A DNA stretch of 36,933 bases, taken from contig NZ_NMUQ01000001.1 in the NCBI RefSeq assembly GCF_002233675.1, forward strand, positions 407,405-444,337, given 5' to 3'. This stretch comes from Paenibacillus herberti (GTDB lineage Bacteria; Bacillota; Bacilli; Paenibacillales; Paenibacillaceae). Of the stretch, positions 14,908 through 23,417 are shown in pieces; within the stretch, counting starts at the first letter, position 1, and each line of letters begins with the position of its first letter. The notes beneath the pieces are model-generated. The model did not search any database and was not told the origin of the DNA. It saw only the letters and a program-made list of their open reading frames with translations. A program made the translations under genes and the position numbers.

Positions 14908-17900
14908 ATGACAGAAGAACAACGCTCAAGAAATCAGGTACAAAGGACCCCGCGTCTTATGCCCTACTTCCCGCAAGGAGTACTGCATTTAGAAGATCCG
15001 GCAAGGCCAAGCGAGAAGCCAATTTTTAACTGGATGACCATTCTAATTCCACCTCTCGGCATGTTGGTTGTGTCTATTTTTACAGCGCTGCTGTCCCGCT
15101 CCTACATTATGATATTCGGGACAATTGCGATGACTATCGTTACTGTTCTCGTCTCGATCCTTAACTACACCTCTAGTGTTAAAACGCACCGGGATCTGGT
15201 CAAAAAACAGGAAAAGAAGTATCTGGACTACCTATTTTCCATTCGGAACCAGCTGCATGATGCATCTGTGCAACAGCGAGAAGCATTCGAACAGTTATAT
15301 CCATCTCCAGATGAATGTGAGCGACTCGTACGTAATCGAGCGAAGCCTATGTGGGAACGCACCTCTGTAGAGGAGGATTTCCTTTTGCTCCGGTTGGGAG
15401 TGGGAATTCAGGAGACAGCGCTCGTCCCAAGCTTTGAGTCCAAGACCAAAGCGATTGACGATGAAAACCCATTAGAAGATATCGCGCTTAAAATTTGTGA
15501 AGAACTGCAGTACGTGCATGATGTTCCCGTACCGCTAACGATACAGGAGGTTCGCAGTCTCGGAATCGTCGGAAAAAAACAAGAAGCGGGTGAATTCATA
15601 AACAGCTTGATCATCCATTCGACAGCTCATCATGGATATGATGATCTTCGTATTGTCGGGATCTTTCCTCAATCCGAGATTGGACGTTGGGAGTGGATGA
15701 GGTGGTTGCCACACAGCTGGAGTACGGATCGAAGGACTCGATTCATAGCTGCAGATGCCTCCGCGGCATTAGCAATCGCAGAAGAAGTTTTGCCTGAAAT
15801 GAAGAAACGTCTCGAAAGTCCAACCGGATTTTCGAGCACGTTCACGCAGGCTGCAATACCACATTATCTATTCCTGATCATGGCGCCAGAGCTTATGGAA
15901 GAGACGGAGCTCCTTCAGCTTTTGTTGGCTCAAGAGTCACCTCGGGGAACGACGGTGATGTTCGCATCCGAAAGAATCAATGTTGGCCTCCCCTTGAACT
16001 GTCAGGTCATTCTGGAAGTCAGGGATGGCATCGGGCAAGTGCGGAAGGACGCGGGTGGATTTGTACCTGCACATCAGTTTAGGCCAGATAGCGTCAGCAG
16101 AGAGCAGGCAGAGCGGTTCGCGCGTTCGCTTGCTTCTGTGACGATTCGGGATAATCAGGGCTCCACCCATATCCCACAGATGGTTACTTTCCTCGAAACG
16201 TTTCAAGTACAACGGGTGGAGGAACTTCGCATTGGAGAGCGCTGGAAGACTAATCAAGCGAACCGGACTCTTTCTATCCCGCTTGGTCAAGGAAGCGCAG
16301 GCAAGCTCATGCTTTTTGACATGCATGAAAAGAGCTACGGCCCTCACGGACTCGTAGCTGGTACGACCGGATCGGGGAAAAGTGAGCTGCTGCAATCGTT
16401 GCTTCTCGGTTTGGCAGTCAACTACCATCCGCATGAAATTGCCTTTGTCCTAATCGACTACAAGGGTGGGGGAATGGCGAATGCCTTCAACGGAATCCCG
16501 CATCTCGTCGGAACGATTACAAACTTGACCGGTAATGGAATTAATCGCGCACTTGCATCCATTAAGAGTGAACTTCTCAGGAGACAGATGCTCTTCGGAG
16601 AAGCAGGTGTAACGAGCATTGACGACTATATCGTTTTGCACCGTTCGGGACAGGCTGCATTGCCGCTCCCACATCTATTGATCGTCGTGGACGAATTCGC
16701 CGAGCTGAAGTCCGATCAACCTGATTTCATGAAGGAACTTGTCAGCGCGGCCAGGGTAGGCAGGAGCCTGGGCATCCATCTTATCCTTGCAACACAGAAG
16801 CCTTCAGGTGTTGTCGACGATCAGATTTGGAGTAACTCACGCTTCAAGCTTTGTCTCAAGGTGCAGACGCCATCGGACAGCCAGGAGATGCTCAAGAGGC
16901 CGGAAGCTGCCGAAATTAAAGAAAAAGGCAGAGGTTATTTACAGGTAGGCAACAACGAAATTTTCACCTTGTTCCAATCGTCATGGAGCGGAGCTCCGTA
17001 CCTTCCCTCGGAGGATAGTCAGCCGGGCTACACAGCAGAAATCGTGTCTCTTCATGGTCAGAGAAGCTCACTGATTCCTAAGAAAAAGTCAGGAGAAAAA
17101 CAGGCTGCTCCATCCGAGCTGCAAGCTGTTGTTTCCTACCTTGCCTCGGTTTCGGCAGATGAGGGAATCAAAGAAGCTTTCCAACTATGGCTTCCGCCTC
17201 TGCCGGAAATGTTGGTGTTGGACAAGCTGTTGCCTGAAAAACAAGTATGGGATGGCCAGCATTGGCCGGAGCAGCCGGACTTTTTATCCATTCCTGCTGG
17301 TTTGGTCGACAACCCCTCCAAGCAGTCTCAGTATCCGCTAACGATTGACTTCGCAAAAGACGGGCATTTGCTGGTGTATGGCTCACCGGGCACTGGCAAA
17401 ACGTCTTTCCTGAAAACGATTGTGACGGGCTTAGCTTTGAAATACAGTCCGGAGCGGGTTCATATTTATCTGCTCGACTTTGGAACTCGGACGCTTGGTG
17501 TCTTCCACGAGCTGCCGCATAAAGGAGACATCCTCTATCCCGAAGATGACAAGAAGCTGCAAAAGATGCTTGCTTGGATGCTCACAGAGCTTGAAGAGCG
17601 CAAGCGTAAATTTGCAGAACTGGGGATCAGCAATCTTCGCGCCTACTGCAACGCGACGGGTGAGAAGGTCCCATCGCTAGTCATTTTGCTGGACAATTTC
17701 GCCGGATTCAACGAGTTGTACATGGATGAGTCTATGGAGATGTCCAAAATTATCCGCGAAGGCGGGAATTACGGGTTCTACTTTGTCCTTACGGGCAATG
17801 CAAGCAATTCCATTCCTTATCGAATCACCCAGAACGTCAAGCAGGCTTTAGTTTTCCAAATGGCCGATCGTTCCGATTACACGGCTATCGTGGGGCGTAC

Positions 17901-18861
17901 CGATGGCATGGAGCCGGGTAAAACAGCTGGCAGAGGACTCGTCAAACAAGACGCGATTTTGGAGTTTCAAGCAGCGCTTCCGGTTGAAGGAGACAGCGAT
18001 GATTTACAAGCAGTGGGAATACGTGAATTATGCGTGCGCATGAAGCAGAATTCCGTCTTTGATAAACCCAAAGAGATTGTGATGGTGCCGACCGCTCTGA
18101 CTGCTGCTGATTTACTAACAAAGCTTAACGGGGCAGGGGACGGAGAGGCCAGCTTTAGGATTCCGCTTGGACTAGATGAAGGCACGGTCGAACCCTTGCT
18201 GCTCGACATACGCGACAGTCACACGCTTCTGGTTTCTGACGTGAGCGAGGCTGGCTGGTTAGACGGGTTCAGAAGTCTTATGGGGCTGATGGCTCCTAAC
18301 TGCAATATGGAATCTTTCGTTTATGACAGTGCTGGATCGAAGCTGCAGCCGTACTGGCCTGGAGAAAGAATCATTGGAGATGCGGAAGCTTTTTCTGCCT
18401 TGACTGAATCGCTTGTTCAGCAGCTTCAAGAGCGCAAAAACGAGGCGCGGCAAGCTAATGCAGAAACTTCAATTGATGAAGCTGATTTTATACTTGCCAA
18501 CTACCCGCTGCTCGTTCTGATTCTTCCTGATTTGGAATCAGCTTTGAAGCAAATGTCTGAAGAGTCTCTTATGCATTTGGAGAGAGTAGCTAGATTCGGC
18601 GGCGGACTGGGCATTCTGCTTGCTGCAAGGGTTAAAGCTGATGAGCTCGACAAACTTCAATTACAGTATTCTTTGCCTGGACTGCTGATTTCAAATGAAT
18701 CTTTCCTGGCCATCGGCGGGAGCTTGGCCATCAACCATAGTGGATGCAGCACCTATATGCAAGACATGGACTATGAGCAATCTCATCTCAAATTGGCTGA
18801 AGGCATGGCCTGGATGAAGGTAGCAAACACCCAGGCTCAGCTTAGAATACCGACAATTTGA
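14908..18861 (+). CDS. essC: EssC/EccC-type T7SS FtsK-SpoIIIE ATPase
   Basis: This 1,317-residue membrane ATPase is the motor and substrate receptor of type VII (ESX) secretion. Two membrane spans lie at about residues 40-60 and 64-88. ATPase domain 1 has Walker A GTTGSGKSE (Lys491) and Walker B LLIVVDEFAEL (Asp595-Glu596), with the FtsK-typical HLILATQKPSG after it. Domain 2 has Walker A YGSPGTGKTS (Lys831), but its Walker B is VILLDNF (Asp929-Asn930) with the catalytic Glu replaced by Asn. Domain 3 (about 1080-1317) keeps only a degenerate nucleotide fold (HTLLVSDVSEAGW, no GK). The tandem FHA domains that begin Staphylococcus and Bacillus EssC are absent: the protein starts about 35 residues before its first span. 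It is the first gene of a long operon, and the next gene begins 18 bases on. Confidence 0.93.
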   Translation: MTEEQRSRNQVQRTPRLMPYFPQGVLHLEDPARPSEKPIFNWMTILIPPLGMLVVSIFTALLSRSYIMIFGTIAMTIVTVLVSILNYTSSVKTHRDLVKKQEKKYLDYLFSIRNQLHDASVQQREAFEQLYPSPDECERLVRNRAKPMWERTSVEEDFLLLRLGVGIQETALVPSFESKTKAIDDENPLEDIALKICEELQYVHDVPVPLTIQEVRSLGIVGKKQEAGEFINSLIIHSTAHHGYDDLRIVGIFPQSEIGRWEWMRWLPHSWSTDRRTRFIAADASAALAIAEEVLPEMKKRLESPTGFSSTFTQAAIPHYLFLIMAPELMEETELLQLLLAQESPRGTTVMFASERINVGLPLNCQVILEVRDGIGQVRKDAGGFVPAHQFRPDSVSREQAERFARSLASVTIRDNQGSTHIPQMVTFLETFQVQRVEELRIGERWKTNQANRTLSIPLGQGSAGKLMLFDMHEKSYGPHGLVAGTTGSGKSELLQSLLLGLAVNYHPHEIAFVLIDYKGGGMANAFNGIPHLVGTITNLTGNGINRALASIKSELLRRQMLFGEAGVTSIDDYIVLHRSGQAALPLPHLLIVVDEFAELKSDQPDFMKELVSAARVGRSLGIHLILATQKPSGVVDDQIWSNSRFKLCLKVQTPSDSQEMLKRPEAAEIKEKGRGYLQVGNNEIFTLFQSSWSGAPYLPSEDSQPGYTAEIVSLHGQRSSLIPKKKSGEKQAAPSELQAVVSYLASVSADEGIKEAFQLWLPPLPEMLVLDKLLPEKQVWDGQHWPEQPDFLSIPAGLVDNPSKQSQYPLTIDFAKDGHLLVYGSPGTGKTSFLKTIVTGLALKYSPERVHIYLLDFGTRTLGVFHELPHKGDILYPEDDKKLQKMLAWMLTELEERKRKFAELGISNLRAYCNATGEKVPSLVILLDNFAGFNELYMDESMEMSKIIREGGNYGFYFVLTGNASNSIPYRITQNVKQALVFQMADRSDYTAIVGRTDGMEPGKTAGRGLVKQDAILEFQAALPVEGDSDDLQAVGIRELCVRMKQNSVFDKPKEIVMVPTALTAADLLTKLNGAGDGEASFRIPLGLDEGTVEPLLLDIRDSHTLLVSDVSEAGWLDGFRSLMGLMAPNCNMESFVYDSAGSKLQPYWPGERIIGDAEAFSALTESLVQQLQERKNEARQANAETSIDEADFILANYPLLVLILPDLESALKQMSEESLMHLERVARFGGGLGILLAARVKADELDKLQLQYSLPGLLISNESFLAIGGSLAINHSGCSTYMQDMDYEQSHLKLAEGMAWMKVANTQAQLRIPTI

Positions 18862-18879
18862 TCTGGGGGGACGAGAGTA

Positions 18880-19602
18880 ATGTATCCTAAGCGATCATTC
18901 ATGAGTTTAACCCTGGATGAGATTCTCTATATGGTTTCCTTGCTCGGTCTCAAGCACTTCCCTGGCTTGGAAGCGGCGACGGCCGAAGATAACTTCGGAG
19001 ATCTCCAGAAGTTCATGAATAAGCAGCAAATCAGCTTGGAGAGGAAAAAGTGCTTAGAGGTCGATTTCAGCGGCGAGATTCGCATTTTGCCCGAGATGGA
19101 GCGATTTGCGCGTGCTGGAGCTTCCAGCAGCCGCTATCTCCTTATGGCAATAGATACGGAGAATGGGGCAGGCAGTAGATATTATTATTTTTTTGACCAA
19201 GAGAAAGCGTACGAGCTTGAACGCAACACGGTGGATGCCTCATGCAGCATGGTAGAGATGCATGGGCTCTATGAGATGTTAGCTCAGATCGCGTCTAGAA
19301 TTTCGAGCCAAAACAGTGAGTTGGATAAAGAAGGTGAATCTAGACCTTCGCGTCAGATTTCCTTGGCGGCCGTGGAGGCTAGCGGAGATGAAGCGCATGT
19401 CGTTAAGTCGCTGCATCTTTTATCGCAGAATAACACTGAGGTTTGGCAAGCTTGCAGGGAGGAAGGAAACCCGGCAGAAGGACTGGCTACGCTGTCTTTT
19501 TTCCAGGTGATGGACCTTTCAGTCAGATGGTTATGGGAAGCGGCGGACGAGTGGAGGGGATTAAATGTCAACAGTTATCATTACAGTGCTCCAGCGCGAT
19601 AA
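18880..19602 (+). CDS. Unrecognised cytoplasmic protein, possibly EspG-like ESX chaperone
   Basis: This 240-residue soluble protein has no signal peptide or membrane span. It lies between the EssC-type ATPase and the YukD-like gene, whose start it overlaps by 38 bases. Its opening (MSLTLDEILYMVSLLGLKHFP, residues 8-28) is a helix followed by Gly-Leu and a Phe-Pro, vaguely like the beginning of EspG-type chaperones of mycobacterial ESX. The middle has alternating strands (LEVDFSGEIRILPEM, then SSSRYLLMAIDTENG, then SRYYYFFDQEKAYE), also reminiscent of that fold. The ATG follows GGGGGGACGAGAGTA. The EspG idea rests on layout and faint similarity only; another adaptor is equally possible. Confidence 0.5.
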   Translation: MYPKRSFMSLTLDEILYMVSLLGLKHFPGLEAATAEDNFGDLQKFMNKQQISLERKKCLEVDFSGEIRILPEMERFARAGASSSRYLLMAIDTENGAGSRYYYFFDQEKAYELERNTVDASCSMVEMHGLYEMLAQIASRISSQNSELDKEGESRPSRQISLAAVEASGDEAHVVKSLHLLSQNNTEVWQACREEGNPAEGLATLSFFQVMDLSVRWLWEAADEWRGLNVNSYHYSAPAR

Positions 19603-19831
19603 GCCGGAGAAATCCATAGATGTGAACATCTCGCTTAATCTGTCGGCTGTTCAGCTTGCAGCAATACTTAAAGAAAATTCTTGGCTGCAGGAGGAAGAAG
19701 CACAGTTCTGCGAGGTTAGTGAGACGGGGGATCAATGGTCAGCAGTAAGGCCTGAATCGCTCCTGTCGGCTGCGATACACGGTGACGGTGCACTGATCCG
19801 ATTCGGGAGACAGCCGTTAGCTGATGTTTAA
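19565..19831 (+). CDS. esaB: YukD/EsaB-like ubiquitin-fold T7SS protein
   Basis: This 88-residue protein fits the small ubiquitin-like YukD/EsaB family, an accessory cytoplasmic component of T7SS. The opening strand pair (VIITVLQRDKPEKSIDVNIS), the helix AVQLAAILKENSWL and the closing beta segment follow the beta-grasp order, ending GDGALIRFGRQP. The usual length is about 80 residues. The ATG at 19565 lies inside the previous gene, with GGAGGGG six bases before it, so translation is coupled. A fused membrane domain (as in EccD) is lacking, which agrees with Bacillota-type EsaB. Confidence 0.75.
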   Translation: MSTVIITVLQRDKPEKSIDVNISLNLSAVQLAAILKENSWLQEEEAQFCEVSETGDQWSAVRPESLLSAAIHGDGALIRFGRQPLADV

Positions 19832-19848
19832 ACAAGGAGGTAATCGCG

Positions 19849-21336
19849 ATGAAAAGCGTGCATTTGATCGGCTCGCCGGAGCTCACCCTCTTGCTCGGAC
19901 GATCGCTGGAACATGAAGGGTACATCATATCTGGGAAGCATTCCACGCTTCAGCAGGTTGTAGAAGGTTTCGAATCTAGGGAAGTCGACCCTTCCTCCAT
20001 CGTGATCATTGAGGGTGGAGCCGGGCTCGGTCATCCTGTGAAGGCTGCGGATGTGCTTTATTACATGACTTTGTTTCGCCAGCAATTGAAGAGAACTCGA
20101 CTTATCGTGCAGCTGGATCCATCTCTGCAAGAGGATGTTGAATTTATTCGTTCCATGGTGAATCTGGGCATCCATGATCTGCATTTTACGATTAAATTCC
20201 AAAGTGCAGATCTCCAGGCTTGGATCAAGGAGAAAAAGACGACGCGGGATTACTACAACATCCTTGAACCTAAAAAAGGGCTGTTCGGCCTTGGTAAAAA
20301 GAATCCGGCACCAACGATTCCGGATGCGGGTTCAATTGCTCCGGCAGCGACCCCGGCAGGGACTACACCGTCGCCAGCAATTCAGGGGAATGCAGCTGCA
20401 GCGCCAGAAAGGCAACGTCCGGTTGTTCAGACGCAGCCCCAAACTTCTGCCTGGCCTAAGCGGGCTGTGACCCCTAGCGGGGGTGTCCGTCCAGGGCTGG
20501 CCAGCTCTCCGCCCGTAGCGGTTAGGCCGCCAACACCGACTCGAGCTGTCGAAGAGGTCAGGCCTGCTCCTGTTGTGGCGAAGGAAGCAGAGGCTGGTCA
20601 GCCAGCATTCGTCCCAGCTGCAGCTGGAGGAAGTCGATTGCCGCTCGTGCTTGGTTTTTGCGGGGCCGGTGCAGAAGAGGATGTTGGGGCGGCCGTGTTC
20701 CTGCTCGCCTCGTCCCTTGCCTCACTGGGCTGGAAGCCGCTCGTGTGCGGGGATGATCGTCCGGAGATCAGTTCGTTGGAGGATCTAGTTTTTGACGGGG
20801 AAGAGGCTGATTCAACTTCAAGCATGTTTGAGCATGAAGGGGTTACCTTTTACCGGAGGGATTTCGCCTGGGATATATCTGAGCTCATGACGAGCGGGTA
20901 CACTCATATTTTATTGTGGCTGGATATTCACCGGGAGCGTAGGGGAATCGGCGGGATGGAGCTGTGGTGGAATACGCAGGTTCCAGTCATGGTCGGTAAC
21001 GGAGCCATGTGGAAATATGAACTGCTCAAAGAGAGGTTGGATACGCTCAGCTTGGCGGAGCAGAAGCGCTGTCGGTTGCTTTTGGAGAATGGCCATCAAG
21101 AAGTACTTAAAAGACTGAAAAAGGATTTTCCCGAGCTGCGCTCAACTCTCATCCCGCTTCATCAAGATCCTCTGAGCCCGGATAAGGAAGCAGTTGAATG
21201 GGTCATGAAGCTTCTTGGAACGGAAAAGAGGCTGTTTCGGAAGCCGGTTATCCTTTGGGCAGTGGCGGGAGGGATCGTTTTCGTAGCTCTAATGCTGTTG
21301 TTTATCGGAATATCAATCGTCCCGGATACGAAGTAG
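19849..21336 (+). CDS. TadZ/CpaE-like protein with degenerate ATPase domain and C-terminal membrane anchor
   Basis: This 495-residue protein has three parts. Residues 1-135 form a receiver-like alpha/beta domain (MKSVHLIGSPELTLLLGRSL, and a VIIEGG strand end in place of the usual phospho-Asp strand), as in the N-terminus of TadZ/CpaE pilus-localising proteins. Residues about 150-262 are a Pro/Ala-rich linker. Residues about 263-460 resemble a MinD/ParA fold (LPLVLGFCGAGAEEDVGAAV, then ASSLASLGWKPLVCG) but without the Lys and Thr of a Walker A loop. A single span follows at about 468-488 (VILWAVAGGIVFVALMLLFI). CpaE/TadZ proteins are normally soluble, so the anchor is unusual. It starts 17 bases after the YukD-like gene with AAGGAGG. 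Confidence 0.65.
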   Translation: MKSVHLIGSPELTLLLGRSLEHEGYIISGKHSTLQQVVEGFESREVDPSSIVIIEGGAGLGHPVKAADVLYYMTLFRQQLKRTRLIVQLDPSLQEDVEFIRSMVNLGIHDLHFTIKFQSADLQAWIKEKKTTRDYYNILEPKKGLFGLGKKNPAPTIPDAGSIAPAATPAGTTPSPAIQGNAAAAPERQRPVVQTQPQTSAWPKRAVTPSGGVRPGLASSPPVAVRPPTPTRAVEEVRPAPVVAKEAEAGQPAFVPAAAGGSRLPLVLGFCGAGAEEDVGAAVFLLASSLASLGWKPLVCGDDRPEISSLEDLVFDGEEADSTSSMFEHEGVTFYRRDFAWDISELMTSGYTHILLWLDIHRERRGIGGMELWWNTQVPVMVGNGAMWKYELLKERLDTLSLAEQKRCRLLLENGHQEVLKRLKKDFPELRSTLIPLHQDPLSPDKEAVEWVMKLLGTEKRLFRKPVILWAVAGGIVFVALMLLFIGISIVPDTK

Positions 21337-21354
21337 AAGAAGGGAGATAGAGCC

Positions 21355-21714
21355 ATGCATTCGACGGAAGCCCGTAGAATAGCTCTAAAATGCAATGATT
21401 ACATAAGAGAAGCTACTGATTGCATGTACGACATGAAAGCGGCTGGCTTCGGCGTCACTTGGGACGGCCTTGGGCGAGAAGAGCTTAATCGTAAAAAAGC
21501 AGAATGGGTCGCAAAAATGGCTAATCTGGCCTCGACGCTGGAATCGATTAAAAGCTCGATTAACAGCTATGCCAATATTCTTCAACAGAAAGAGCAGGAA
21601 GAGGAAGCTCGAAGGCAACGGGAAGCCCAGGAGCGTGCAGCTGCAGATGCGGCCGCTCGGGCGGCGGCGATGGCGAAGCCTCCTCCTCCTAAGGCTCCAG
21701 TCCGCAAACCTTAG
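21355..21714 (+). CDS. Small WXG-like coiled-coil protein with basic proline-rich tail
   Basis: This 119-residue soluble protein is made of two long helices (residues 3-28 and 39-90) joined by a turn containing TWDGLG. The Trp-Asp-Gly fits the W-x-G hairpin of WXG100 proteins. The second helix runs on as a charged coiled coil (QQKEQEEEARRQREAQERAA), and the tail is Ala-rich and ends PPPPKAPVRKP. That tail is not seen in ordinary EsxA-type proteins. It sits between the TadZ-like and SAF-domain genes, so it could be a secreted WXG partner, a pilot, or a scaffold of the machine. The start has GGGAG eight bases upstream. No known family is recognised with confidence. Confidence 0.55.
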   Translation: MHSTEARRIALKCNDYIREATDCMYDMKAAGFGVTWDGLGREELNRKKAEWVAKMANLASTLESIKSSINSYANILQQKEQEEEARRQREAQERAAADAAARAAAMAKPPPPKAPVRKP

Positions 21715-21786
21715 AAATACGTCTTACCTCAATTGCAGTGCTTGGTTGTGAAGGGGGACGGGCAGTACAGATATGGAGGGTTTAAA

Positions 21787-22842
21787 GTGGCAGTACGAAA
21801 GAGTAAAAAAATAAAAAAAATCGCGCTGTTAACCGGATCGCTGACGGTAATTTTGACATCCGGGGTTTGGTTTGCAAGTTATCGATACTACAATGCCCAA
21901 CTGATTGAGGAACGGGTAGCCTACGAACGGCAGCTGGCAGAACAGAAGGAAGAGCTGGCGCGGTACATGGATCAATCCCGAGTGGCCTATGTGCTGCTCT
22001 CTCCCAAGGCAGCCGGAGAGGAGATCGGTGAAGAGGATATCCGTGAAGAACAAATTCCGGAGTTCTCGACGCCGCTAAATGCGGTGACCGACCCCAGCCT
22101 GCTAATCGGCAAATTCCTCAAAATCGCTGCTGAGCCGGGGACAACTCTGACTGCCGCGATGATTAGAGACATGCCTGTTTTAGACGCTTCCGAGAGGAAA
22201 GAAGAAACGGAGTATATTAAGCTTCCATTGCGGCTGGCTCAGGACAGCGTCGTTGATATCCGAATCGTATTCCCTAACGGTGAGGATTACATCGTCGTTG
22301 GCAAGAAGAAGCTGGAAGATGTCGACATGGCAAACCAGTATACCTTCTTCAATGGTTCGGAAGAGGAAAGCTTGCTGCTTCAGGCAGCGCTCGTAGACGC
22401 CTATGTGAACAAGGCGGAGCTCTATATGAAGGAATATGTCGAGCCAGAGCTGCAGCCTGCTCCAATCATTACTTATCTTCCTAACAAAGATGTGTTGAAA
22501 GTAATCGATAAGAACCCGCTGATCGTTGATCAGGCTAAGTGGGCGCTTGCCGGCGAGCTTCGCGCAGGTTTGGAAGATCGCCTGAAAAAGTCGGAGGGTG
22601 ACGGTCAGATTCGCGTGGGAGCAGAGGCTCCCGCGGGAAGCGGCGTATCTCGACGCAAGGCTTCAGGCGGAGCGACTGAGGCTCCTGGGGCTTCGGGCAG
22701 CTCCAGCTCGACCGGAGGATCAATTGACTCCTCCAATCAAGCACCCGTCGATTCGACGGCTGATAAGCCGCCTGCCACTCAATCGGAAGCAACTGGCGAC
22801 TCCGAAGTTCCCGATGACAGCAATTTGTTGGGAGGGGAATGA
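21787..22842 (+). CDS. CpaB/RcpC-like SAF-domain membrane protein
   Basis: This 351-residue bitopic protein has a basic N-terminus (VAVRKSKKIKKIA), one span at about 13-32, an external coiled coil (YERQLAEQKEELARYMDQS) and a SAF-type domain at about residues 70-135 (AYVLLSPKAAGEEIGEEDIR, then PGTTLTAAMI). This is the order of CpaB/RcpC, the periplasmic or extracytoplasmic Flp pilus assembly factor. The last about 80 residues are a Ser/Gly/Pro-rich unstructured tail. I chose the GTG at 21787 because GGAGGG lies six bases before it. The frame is open back to a TTG at 21733, but that has no ribosome binding site. It overlaps the next gene by four bases. Confidence 0.7.
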   Translation: MAVRKSKKIKKIALLTGSLTVILTSGVWFASYRYYNAQLIEERVAYERQLAEQKEELARYMDQSRVAYVLLSPKAAGEEIGEEDIREEQIPEFSTPLNAVTDPSLLIGKFLKIAAEPGTTLTAAMIRDMPVLDASERKEETEYIKLPLRLAQDSVVDIRIVFPNGEDYIVVGKKKLEDVDMANQYTFFNGSEEESLLLQAALVDAYVNKAELYMKEYVEPELQPAPIITYLPNKDVLKVIDKNPLIVDQAKWALAGELRAGLEDRLKKSEGDGQIRVGAEAPAGSGVSRRKASGGATEAPGASGSSSSTGGSIDSSNQAPVDSTADKPPATQSEATGDSEVPDDSNLLGGE

Positions 22843-23414
22843 GGATGACAAGGATTGTTTTAGCGGGAGAATGCGACAAACATGATTTTGTGCTCATGAT
22901 GGCTTCCCTGCTTCATGCTCATACCGGCAAGGAAGCGTACATCGTGACGGATAAGGAAGAACGTTACCGTTATTTCCAGGAGAACATTCCAGGAGTGACG
23001 GTAACGGGGACTGGGCTACCGGAAGATGCTGAAGTAGCCCTTTACGATTGGCATAACCGGCTTCCGGACGATATAGGAGAAGCTAAATTGGTTTTTGCTT
23101 CCGATTATAGCCGTGGATCCTTAGAAAATTTGGATCTGCTCATGGATGATCAAGCTCCGGACAAGGTTCTCATCATCGAGGAAGAATGCAACATCGGACT
23201 GAGATATATGGAGAAAAGGTACCCAACGGCCTCGCTCATCATCGACTATATGTCCAGCCCGGAACGGAAGATCGAGTGGAGTCATCAAGGGACGATCAGC
23301 TACAAAGTAGACAAGGATTTCGCTGCAGCAATCAACGAATGTCTGGTTGATCAAGCCGACGTCCCCCGCGCGGACATCAAGAAATTATGGCAATTTGCCA
23401 GGAAGCGGGGGTAA
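22839..23414 (+). CDS. MinD/ParA-like protein without Walker A loop
   Basis: This 191-residue cytoplasmic protein has an alternating alpha/beta pattern like the front half of MinD/ParA ATPases (MTRIVLAGECDKHDFVLMMA, then HTGKEAYIVTD, then AKLVFASDYSRGSL and PDKVLIIEEECN). The P-loop position reads GECDKHDF instead of GGxGKTT, so nucleotide binding in the usual way is unlikely. It starts on the stop codon of the SAF-domain gene (ATGA) and ends four bases before the next MinD-like gene. The two may act as a pair in positioning the complex. Function is not known; the assignment rests on pattern and context. Confidence 0.5.
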   Translation: MRMTRIVLAGECDKHDFVLMMASLLHAHTGKEAYIVTDKEERYRYFQENIPGVTVTGTGLPEDAEVALYDWHNRLPDDIGEAKLVFASDYSRGSLENLDLLMDDQAPDKVLIIEEECNIGLRYMEKRYPTASLIIDYMSSPERKIEWSHQGTISYKVDKDFAAAINECLVDQADVPRADIKKLWQFARKRG

Positions 23415-23417
23415 GTC

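Noticed and set aside
19849-20260. Response-regulator call for the N-terminus of the TadZ-like protein
   Set aside because: The phospho-acceptor Asp and the conserved Lys of receiver domains are not seen at the expected strand ends, and there is no output domain.
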